From: Perlabentimonas sp041656735
GTDB lineage: Bacteria > Bacteroidota > Bacteroidia > Bacteroidales > Tenuifilaceae
NCBI GenBank assembly: GCA_041656735.1
Contig: JBBACY010000041.1
Location: 1-26,481, forward strand
Direction of reading: 5' to 3'
Length of the DNA stretch: 26,481 nucleotides
Shown: one piece after another, positions 17,121 to 23,362 of the stretch
Layout: each line of letters starts with the position of its first letter
Position numbering within the stretch: position 1 is the first letter of the stretch
Made by a program: the position numbers and the translations under genes
The notes under the pieces: model-generated
Seen by the model: only the letters and a program-made list of their open reading frames with translations
What the model was told of the DNA's origin: nothing
The model's database searches: none

Positions 17121-18212
17121 ATGCGACGTAAATTGAGCCGAGAAAAAACCGAGAACCCCTTGAGTAAGATAAAACCCAGCAGGGTACTGTACCCTATTAT
17201 TATTGGGTTAGGTGTGGTGGTTTTTCTGTTTTATCGCGAGTTTGATGCCGCTGCATTTAACTCTTTAAATATTGCAAAATGGGGGTTTCTCTGGTTTATA
17301 GTGGCTCTTGTTCTGATGGCTTTTCGTGATTTGGGGTATATTATTCGCTTATTAGTACTTTCGGAGGGGGATCTTTCTTTTAGACAAGCGTTTAGGGTTA
17401 TTATGCTATGGGAGTTTACTTCGGCCATTTCGCCTTCGGCGGTGGGGGGTACTAGTGTTGCAATTTTATATATTAATAAAGAGGGGCTGGGTATTGGGCG
17501 TAGTTCGGCCATCGTTATGGCAACCTCGTTACTTGATGAGCTCTACTTTTTATTAATGTTTCCATTGTTATTAGTTTTAGTTAAACCTGCCATACTATTT
17601 GGATTAGGTGCGGGCAGCGGACTCCAATTTGCCAATGAATTAGTAATTTTTACCTTAATAGGGTATGGGCTTAAGTTGTTATACGTAATAATACTATCAT
17701 ATGGGCTTTTTGTTAATCCGCGTGGATTAAAGTGGCTTATCCTTATGGTTTTTAAATTGCCAATACTGAGGCGATGGAAGCATGGCGCTAACGATGCAGG
17801 AACAGATATTATTGAAAATTCTCGCGAGTTTAGGAAGAAACCTTTTCGCTTTTGGGCGAAAGCGTTCGTTGCCACGTTTTTATCGTGGACATCTAGATAC
17901 TGGGTGGTTAATGCTATTCTGCTTTCCTTTTTCGTTGTGTCGGATCATTTTATAATTTTTGCCCGACAGCTAGTTATGTGGATAATGATGCTGGTGAGCC
18001 CTACCCCTGGAGGGAGTGGGTTTGCCGAAATTATTTTCACTCGCTATTTGGGCGACTTTATTCCTGTGGAGCCCGCTGTTTTAGGAACTATAGCCATTGC
18101 TATGGCCTTTATTTGGAGGTTGGCAACCTATTATCCATATCTTATAATAGGTGCTATTATTTTACCAAAATGGATTGGCAGTAAGTTTGGGAAGAGTTCG
18201 AAAGAGGAATGA
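17121..18212 (+). CDS. Flippase-like membrane protein (LPG-synthase TM / UPF0104 family)
   Basis: The 363-residue polytopic protein has about eight hydrophobic segments. It carries the two conserved loops of the family: ISPSAVGGTSVA (103-114) and SPTPGGSGFAE (about 294-304). The family comprises the membrane half of MprF, which moves lysyl-phosphatidylglycerol, and many stand-alone relatives of uncertain substrate, some linked to glycolipid transport. No aminoacyltransferase domain is attached, so it is not a full MprF. It is transcribed away from the polysaccharide locus and is followed by repeat island C. Family is reliable; function here is unknown. Confidence 0.85.
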   Translation: MRRKLSREKTENPLSKIKPSRVLYPIIIGLGVVVFLFYREFDAAAFNSLNIAKWGFLWFIVALVLMAFRDLGYIIRLLVLSEGDLSFRQAFRVIMLWEFTSAISPSAVGGTSVAILYINKEGLGIGRSSAIVMATSLLDELYFLLMFPLLLVLVKPAILFGLGAGSGLQFANELVIFTLIGYGLKLLYVIILSYGLFVNPRGLKWLILMVFKLPILRRWKHGANDAGTDIIENSREFRKKPFRFWAKAFVATFLSWTSRYWVVNAILLSFFVVSDHFIIFARQLVMWIMMLVSPTPGGSGFAEIIFTRYLGDFIPVEPAVLGTIAIAMAFIWRLATYYPYLIIGAIILPKWIGSKFGKSSKEE

Positions 18213-18806
18213 TGGTTAGCAGATTAGCAGATTAGCAGATTTGGTGATGTGATGATTTGTTGATGAGGTTGCAAATATTAATTTTTTACCGCCATCGCGA
18301 GCGTACTTTGAGAAGTGATTTGTTATTCAGTTAAAAGGGTGAAAAGTTCGTAAAGTTGAAGTGTGGTTATCGATCTTAAACTAAAATCTTATTGGAATAC
18401 TGATGACGCAGATTTTGCTGATTTGTACTGTTTTTATGTCCAAAGATTACGCAGATAGTTTTGGAGTTTTGCGTTTTCGGTCGTCTGCCTTCGTCTCCGC
18501 TCAGGCTGACTTAAGGGCTAGACTTATGAAAGGCTGTTTAGTTTTACGTTCTGTGTTCAGCGTTTTGTGTTGGCTATTCGGGTGCGCGAACCCGCAACTT
18601 ACTAGTTACTAATTACTGTTCACTGCTCACTGTTCACAGATCACTCATCACCGCTCACTGCTTTTAACAGATCGCTTAGTCGCACAAATCGCTCCTCGCG
18701 ATGACGGGAAAAATCTGGGTGCGCAAACCCGCGACTCACAACTCGTTAACCCGTAACTTACTATTCACTAATTACTGCTCACTGCTCACTCTTCACTGCT
18801 CTCAAT
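18213..18806. repeat. Repeat island C, between flippase-like gene and purQ
   Basis: The 594 bases between two convergent genes hold no credible gene. Three perfect copies of TTAGCAGA (18216-18239) come first, then a reversed CCATCGCGAGCG element (18290-18306). After that come a GATTACGCAGAT and GGAGTTTTGC stretch (18440-18472), AGCGTTTTGT, and GGGTGCGCGAACCCGCAAC (18580-18598). Runs of CTCACTG/TTACTA, AGATCGCTTAG...GCGATGACGGG (18668-18710), another GGGTGCGCAAACCCGC (18717-18732) and a second CTCACTG run follow. It uses the same module order as islands A and B. I see no strong terminator hairpin for either gene. Confidence 0.8.
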
Positions 18807-19508
18807 TTACTTACTCTTCTCAACTATAAATTTGAGTAGCGATTCAAGTATAAGTAGTCCATCGGTATTCCCTAGCTCATCATCGGCAGCACGTTCGGGG
18901 TGAGGCATCATACCAAAAACATTAAACTTATCGTTGCAAACCCCTGCAATGTTCTCAACCGAACCATTTGGGTTTACCGCTTCGGAAACATTCCCGTTCT
19001 CATCGCAGTAGCGGAAAAGAATTTGGCCATTAATTCGCATTTGTGCAAGGATATCCTTATCGGCATAGTAACGCCCTTCGCCATGTGCAATGGGTATTTT
19101 AAGTGCTCGTCCGCGTGGTAGGAATGATGTGGGAGCAGCTGTTTTGCTATCGGGTAAAATGTGCACATTTTTACACTCAAACTTTTGACTATTGTTATGT
19201 AAAAGCGCTCCGGGCAAGAGTTTTGCTTCGCAAAGAATTTGAAATCCGTTGCATACGCCAAATACAAAACCTCCCTTGTTGGCGAACTCAATTATCTGTT
19301 CCATAATGGGTGAAAACCTTGCCAATGCTCCTGATCGCAGGTAATCGCCAAACGAAAACCCACCAGGGAGAATAATTACATCAACATTTTGCAAATCGGT
19401 GTCCTTGTGCCAAAGTTCAACAACCTCTTGTTCCATAATGGTTTCTAGAACATAAATCATATCGTGGTCACAATTGGAACCTGGAAAAATTACTACGCCA
19501 AACTTCAT
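18807..19508 (-). CDS. purQ: Phosphoribosylformylglycinamidine synthase, glutaminase subunit
   Basis: PurQ is the class I glutamine amidotransferase subunit of FGAM synthase. It releases ammonia from glutamine for the fourth step of de novo purine synthesis and works with PurL and PurS. The 233-residue protein starts KFGVVIFPGSNCD. The nucleophile is in FGVCNGFQIL (C86) and the His-Glu pair in MMPHPER (H203, E205). An upstream in-frame ATG at 19562 would add 18 residues that match no family N-terminus. I choose ATG at 19508, just downstream of a good promoter. No other pur gene lies beside it. Some Bacteroidota have a fused PurL, so a separate PurQ is worth noting. Confidence 0.94.
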   Translation of the reverse strand: MKFGVVIFPGSNCDHDMIYVLETIMEQEVVELWHKDTDLQNVDVIILPGGFSFGDYLRSGALARFSPIMEQIIEFANKGGFVFGVCNGFQILCEAKLLPGALLHNNSQKFECKNVHILPDSKTAAPTSFLPRGRALKIPIAHGEGRYYADKDILAQMRINGQILFRYCDENGNVSEAVNPNGSVENIAGVCNDKFNVFGMMPHPERAADDELGNTDGLLILESLLKFIVEKSK

Positions 19509-19521
19509 AATTATAGTTTTG

Positions 19522-19605
19522 TTAAGAGGGCTTAAAGATAGATATAAAATGAGATTGAACAAAAAATTAGGAGTTTTGTGTTTATCGGTTTAGTAACCCT
19601 CTTAA
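19522..19605. promoter_or_regulatory. 9-base inverted repeat around the purQ promoter
   Basis: TTAAGAGGG (19522-19530) and its exact complement CCCTCTTAA (19597-19605) flank the predicted purQ promoter with 66 bases between. The proximal half lies at the expected transcription start, a place where a repressor could act. It could equally be chance. Confidence 0.35.
19533..19563 (-). promoter_or_regulatory. Predicted Bacteroidota-type promoter of purQ
   Basis: On the minus strand TTTG (19563-19560) is followed after 19 bases by TATCTTTA (19540-19533). This fits the Bacteroides primary sigma consensus TTTG-N19-21-TAnnTTTG with one mismatch. The start of transcription would fall near 19525-19528, giving a leader of about 20 bases before the purQ ATG at 19508. 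Confidence 0.6.
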
Positions 19606-19696
19606 TATTTGTGTTTCACAAAAGACTTGAGAAAGTCGCAATTGAGCTTACTTTGTGAACTCAACGAGGCAAAGAAGTACAAAGATATGCTGGTTG

Positions 19697-19770
19697 TTGG
19701 TTGTTGGCTGTTGGCTGTTGGCTGTTGGTTGTTGGCTGTTGGCTATTGGCTATTAGCTGTTGGCTATTGG
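19697..19770. repeat. TTGGCTG heptamer array
   Basis: Ten complete heptamers (TTGGCTG, TTGGTTG, TTGGCTA, TTAGCTG) lie in tandem at 19697-19766, with partial copies at both ends. They are the same family as at 9665-9706. Variation is confined to positions 3, 5 and 7 of the unit and no insertions or deletions occur. Confidence 0.85.
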
Positions 19771-19982
19771 AGTTTTGTTGGAACACGAATGACGCTGATT
19801 TCAAAGATTTACGCTGTTTTGTTTTACATATTCCACAACCGAGCGCCTTTTACGAGCTCACCGAAGGTAAATTTACACAAATTGTTTTGGCGTTTTGTGT
19901 TTTCTACTCGAGTACGCACACTTTCAACTGTTGTGCAATGCCCATTCGGGGGGCGAAAACTCGCAACTAGAAACCCACAACT

Positions 19983-20114
19983 AACCTCAACCTCAACCTC
20001 AATCTCAATCTCAACCTCAACCTCAACCTCAATCTCAATCTCAATCTCAACCTCAACCTCAATCTCAACCTCAACCTCAATCTCAACCTCAACCTCAATC
20101 TCAACCTCAACCTC
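19983..20114. repeat. 22-copy AAYCTC hexamer array
   Basis: Twenty-two uninterrupted hexamers, AACCTC or AATCTC, fill 132 bases. Only the third base varies, always C or T. In the last dozen copies the pattern becomes regular (C,C,T), giving an 18-base higher-order period. The array ends 113 bases before the sigma factor ATG. Shorter relatives occur at 10415-10470 and 12815-12850. Confidence 0.92.
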
Positions 20115-20227
20115 CTTCCCATTTACAATAAGTACCCAAAGGTCTTTAGTTATTATTATTTTTTCGATAAAAATTCGTCGTTTTTACACAAATTGCGTCA
20201 TACTAACAAAGCTTTTAAAATGTAGAA

Positions 20228-20758
20228 ATGGAAACAGCTAACGGCCGTAGCAAATTGGATGAGCTTGAAAGGGTAATAACGGAGTATCAGGATCAACTTT
20301 TTAGACACGCTTTTTATCGAACGGGCTCTTATGCCGATTCGCAGGATATTGTGCAGGATGTTTTTATTAAGTTGTACCACGATAATGGGAATCTATCTTC
20401 AATAAAGAATGTCAAGCACTACCTGTATCGGAGCATTACCAATGCCTGTTTCGATTACCATAGGAAGAGCGGAAAACGAAAATTTGAACCCATTGAAACG
20501 GCTAATCTGCTAGGTCGTATGTGTGAGAAAGATGCTTCGGAGGTTCTAGTTTATATTGAGGAATGTAACAGGTTGTACGAACTTCTAAAAGGACTTTCCG
20601 AGGAGCAATCGGAGGTTATCCGTTTACGGATTTTCGATAATCTAAGTTTTGTTGAGATTGCGACAATTCTTGAAACGCCCGTTACAACCATTAAATCGAG
20701 GTTTAAAAGTGGTGTCGATAAGTTAAAAGTTGGATATTTTGAAAAATCAAGGAGGTAG
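20228..20758 (+). CDS. ECF-family RNA polymerase sigma factor
   Basis: The 176-residue protein has a sigma region 2 at about 13-80 (LFRHAFYRTGSYADSQDIVQDVFIKLY, shown in part) and a region 4 helix-turn-helix at about 115-165 (LSEEQSEVIRLRIF, then LSFVEIATILETPVTTIKSR). Regions 1 and 3 are absent, as in extracytoplasmic-function sigma factors. It lies 4 bases upstream of its probable anti-sigma gene. A CGTC at 20196-20199, about 30 bases before the ATG, resembles ECF -10 elements and would allow self-activation; this is weak evidence. The target genes are unknown. No SusC/FecR-type genes are adjacent. Confidence 0.93.
   Translation: METANGRSKLDELERVITEYQDQLFRHAFYRTGSYADSQDIVQDVFIKLYHDNGNLSSIKNVKHYLYRSITNACFDYHRKSGKRKFEPIETANLLGRMCEKDASEVLVYIEECNRLYELLKGLSEEQSEVIRLRIFDNLSFVEIATILETPVTTIKSRFKSGVDKLKVGYFEKSRR
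20749..20755 (+). promoter_or_regulatory. Strong Shine-Dalgarno site of the anti-sigma gene
   Basis: AAGGAGG lies 7 bases before the ATG at 20763 and inside the last codons of the sigma gene. Such a strong site is uncommon in Bacteroidota. It fixes the anti-sigma start at 20763 rather than the in-frame ATG at 20730. Confidence 0.75.
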
Positions 20759-20762
20759 CATT

Positions 20763-22106
20763 ATGAATTGTGATGAGTTTAAAAAGGAGATGGTAAACCT
20801 GTTCGATACGAATATGGATTTCGAACTAGAAAAAAGAATCCTAGAGCACATTAATCAGTGTTCCGATTGTCAGAAGGAATACCACAATGCCCTTGAAATT
20901 ATATCGATGCTGAAACCTAAGCTGCAACCCAATGCTCCATTTCAGCTAAAGCAAAACATTATGAATCGACTAAAAATGGAGGACACAGAAATGAAAACAC
21001 AAGACCCTAAAGTTAAAAAGATTAGCCCACGATTTAAGAAAATCTTAATGGTGGCTGCTGTTGTGGCTATGGCTATGGTAATTATCCCAATTGTAAATAG
21101 TAATACAAAAATTTTTAATAGCACTGCGCGCGCTGCTAACAGTTTAATTGACAATTCAATTAGGGCAAGCCAACTGGTGAAAAGTATGGTTGTAAAGATG
21201 AAGGTACGCACCCTGCCAAACGACAATTTTTCGCTTGTTGGCCCCGATTACGAAATGGTAAGCCACTCAATTTATAAGTCGTTTGGAAATCCCCAGAAAT
21301 GGAGAGTGGAAAAGCCCGGTAGGGTGGTTGTGTGCAATGGGGGGTATCAGTATATGCATTTAGTTAGTATGCAGGAGTTTTTTAAGGCACCGACTTACTA
21401 TAATATGATTGAGGGTTTTAGGATATTGTTCGAACCCGAAAAAATACTAATAAAAGAGCAGTATGGGTTAAAGAAAAATGGTTCAACATTAGCAATGGAG
21501 GTGAAAAATGGATTGGTGTATTTAACTGTTACTGATAACGCGCAGGGCGACTTTACCAACGATTATATGCTCAATACCTCAATTGAAGAATCGAATAATC
21601 GCCGCGAGTATGTGTTCGACAATGAAACCAAGTTGCTAAAAGGGCTGAAAATATTTCTTGTTGAGGAAGAAAAGGAGACTCTAATAGTTAATTTAGAGAG
21701 CATTGAGTATAATGTTGATATCGATTCCTCTTTATTCGCACTTGATATTCCTAAAGGGCAGGAGTGGATAGATTTAGCCGTTGTACCCAAAGGTGAAGTT
21801 TTTATGAATATTACCAGCAAGCAGGCAGCAGAAATTTTATTTAACGGATTGTCGCGCAAGGATTGGTCGTTAGTTGCCCCAGCTCTTATTCACTATGAAT
21901 CTGATGGTGAACTTTCGAGCAATATGAAAGAAAAATTTGGTGGATTAACGCTGCTGCAGCTGGGTGAGCCTTTTAAGTCGGGTCAATACGCCGGAGAGTT
22001 TGTTCCGTTCGAGATTAGGTTAAAGTCGGGCAAAATCGTAAGACACAATCTCGCATTGCGCAACGATAATGCCAATGGGGTGTGGTTGGTTGACGGGGGT
22101 TTTTAA
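20763..22106 (+). CDS. Zinc-finger anti-sigma factor with large extracytoplasmic domain
   Basis: The 447-residue protein begins with a ZAS-type anti-sigma domain: H29-x3-C33-x2-C36 in EHINQCSDCQKE. One membrane helix follows at about 93-111. The remaining 330 residues would lie outside the inner membrane. Residues about 135-340 are rich in beta strand and look like a LolA/RseB-type lipoprotein-sensor fold, though I cannot prove this. The last 100 residues (from MNITSKQAAEILF) look like a separate small domain. The likely role is to hold the sigma factor at the membrane and release it on an envelope signal. Translation is probably coupled to the sigma gene. A terminator follows. Confidence 0.82.
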   Translation: MNCDEFKKEMVNLFDTNMDFELEKRILEHINQCSDCQKEYHNALEIISMLKPKLQPNAPFQLKQNIMNRLKMEDTEMKTQDPKVKKISPRFKKILMVAAVVAMAMVIIPIVNSNTKIFNSTARAANSLIDNSIRASQLVKSMVVKMKVRTLPNDNFSLVGPDYEMVSHSIYKSFGNPQKWRVEKPGRVVVCNGGYQYMHLVSMQEFFKAPTYYNMIEGFRILFEPEKILIKEQYGLKKNGSTLAMEVKNGLVYLTVTDNAQGDFTNDYMLNTSIEESNNRREYVFDNETKLLKGLKIFLVEEEKETLIVNLESIEYNVDIDSSLFALDIPKGQEWIDLAVVPKGEVFMNITSKQAAEILFNGLSRKDWSLVAPALIHYESDGELSSNMKEKFGGLTLLQLGEPFKSGQYAGEFVPFEIRLKSGKIVRHNLALRNDNANGVWLVDGGF

Positions 22107-22129
22107 AACGATTTGCTTGATACTATAGT

Positions 22130-22170
22130 AAAGAGGCTGTCTTATTCTTTTTAGACAGCCTCTTTAATTT
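22130..22170 (+). terminator. Rho-independent terminator after the sigma/anti-sigma operon
   Basis: A perfect 13-base stem, AAAGAGGCTGTCT (22130-22142) with AGACAGCCTCTTT (22153-22165), encloses a 10-base loop and is followed by AATTTT. It lies between convergent genes and may work in both directions, though the T tract is better on the plus strand. Confidence 0.9.
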
Positions 22171-22219
22171 TATACATTACGCAAATTTTATCACGCGATA
22201 CAAGAATGGTACAAAAATT

Positions 22220-22967
22220 TTAAAACCCAAACTTTAGTCCAAGGCTAATATTAGAACTATAATTAGATTCAGTTATGGGGTTGGTAAGGGCATTGAATAT
22301 TGGGTTGTAAACCCATTGAAGTTGTACCTTAACCCGTTCCCAGCCCACGCCAACGGTTAGGCTATGATCAAAGTTGAATGCTTTATCCCAGTTTTCAAAT
22401 TCAAGCATAGTGATTGCATCGTTTTTAAAAGCGGTTGAAGGAAGCTGATTTGAGAAGAAAAGCATGGACATTCTGAGCCCATACGATACTTCAACTATTT
22501 TGTAGCGAATGCCGATTGAGGGTTGAACAAACGGGCGGTGTATTTTGTAGGCAACGCTTTGATAGGTGTTTAGTGCTCTGTTTATTGAGTATAGCCCATA
22601 ACCGGCATAGGTTTCAAATATAAAGATACTGTCCTTGCCAAAAGGCTTAAAAAGTCCAGCACCAACCTCAGCCATAACGGCTCTGTTTTTTGAATCGTAA
22701 TTCAGATTGTTCCCTGTTGTGTTGCCAGTGTATATTGTAATGTCTGAGTTTGTGTTGAAAAAACATTAGGGCGGTACTGCGACCAATAGCATGGGCTACG
22801 TTTATACCAGCAGAGTTAAATTTTTCAGCTGTTCCAATGTGTGCTTGGACTTGCGTTTCTCCCTTTTCTTTAAATAGAGGAACGTTCACGTTGTTGGGCA
22901 TGTAGTATGCAGGACTGCACGATGCGAACCCAAAAACTACGAGTATAAGTAATATTCGATTTTTCAT
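22220..22967 (-). pseudogene. Outer-membrane lipoprotein/beta-barrel gene with a one-base frameshift
   Basis: Two overlapping frames form one gene. The 5' part (from 22967) encodes a lipoprotein signal with lipobox FASC (C17), then YYMPNNVNVPLFKEKGE, a common start of Bacteroidota outer-membrane proteins. The 3' part encodes alternating beta-strand sequence ending in SLGLKFGF, with a C-terminal aromatic residue as in beta-barrels. Removing one A from the A6 run at 22758-22763 joins MFF directly to NTNSDITIYTGNTTG and onward without a stop, giving a 248-residue protein. As it stands, translation ends after 99 residues. The cause may be mutation, slippage-based switching or a sequencing error. 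No specific function is known. Confidence 0.8.
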
Positions 22968-23199
22968 ACAAAAGTGTTATTGTTTTCTTAGTTAAAATTA
23001 CATATTATTTCTGAAACCGAGTTGCAGTTCATCAAATACTTTCCAAAAGCCAACAATCTGTCATTTAGAGCGGAATATGGTGAAGCGAAGAATCTATAAT
23101 ATAAAACAATGTTTTTACCGGTCAATAGTGAATTAAAATATAACTATATGTATTCCAATGTAGTTTTGTTAACAAAATATAACCTATTATTAAATTATA

Positions 23200-23273
23200 C
23201 CCTCCCCCTTCGACTTTGTTAAGGGTGGCTGGCAGGCTGAGCGGCCTGCCCTGTGCGAAATCGAAGGGGAGTT
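23200..23273. repeat. REP-like nested inverted repeat
   Basis: Imperfect outer arms CTCCCCCTTCGACTTTG (23202-23218) and CGAAATCGAAGGGGAG (23256-23271) enclose a perfect inner stem GGCAGGC (23231-23237) with GCCTGCC (23244-23250). It is GC-rich within AT-rich DNA. The CCCTTCGACTT...AAGGG part resembles dispersed extragenic elements of Bacteroidota genomes. A structured mobile repeat is the best guess. Confidence 0.6.
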
Positions 23274-23309
23274 GAAGCCTAAACTAAAACATAGCTGTAT
23301 GCAGCCACT

Positions 23310-23343
23310 AAAAAAAGGCAAGTCGATTAGACTTGCCTTTTTT
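23310..23343 (-). terminator. Rho-independent terminator after the flotillin gene
   Basis: A near-perfect hairpin, AAAAAAAGGCAAGTC with GACTTGCCTTTTTT around a 5-base loop, lies 20 bases past the flotillin stop. The run of T on the minus strand makes it a classic terminator for the NfeD-flotillin transcript. The symmetric A/T ends would allow action on the plus strand too. Confidence 0.9.
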
Positions 23344-23362
23344 AACTGACCACAGAAAATCT

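Larger units (their letters stand above)
19509..20227. repeat. Repeat island D, between purQ and the sigma factor gene
   Basis: The 719 bases between divergent purQ and the ECF sigma gene contain the purQ promoter (19533-19563), a TTGGCTG heptamer array (19697-19770) and a weak ACGCTGATTT/GATTTACGC stretch (19790-19815). Then come GGCGTTTTGT (19889-19898), a degenerate GAGTACGCACAC/CTCGCAAC module (19908-19980) and a perfect AAYCTC hexamer array (19983-20114). The last 110 bases are AT-rich and probably carry the sigma-operon promoter. An open frame at 19609-20241 is a product of the repeats and is not a gene. Confidence 0.8.
22968..23362. other. Intergenic region with palindrome, REP-like element and terminator
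   Basis: No gene is visible in these 395 bases. They hold a 14-base perfect palindrome TTTTGTTAACAAAA (23164-23177), a GC-rich inverted-repeat element (23200-23273) and the flotillin terminator (23310-23343). The promoter of the lipoprotein gene should lie in the first 100 bases, but I find no good match. Confidence 0.6.

Noticed and set aside
19609..20241. 210-codon open frame with VGCWLLAVG and Thr-Ser-Ile-Ser repeats
   Set aside because: It is a translation of the TTGGCTG and AAYCTC arrays, which lack stop codons. It also overlaps the start of the sigma factor gene.
20730..20762. In-frame upstream ATG for the anti-sigma factor
   Set aside because: The AAGGAGG site is spaced for ATG at 20763, and the extra residues only re-read the end of the sigma gene.
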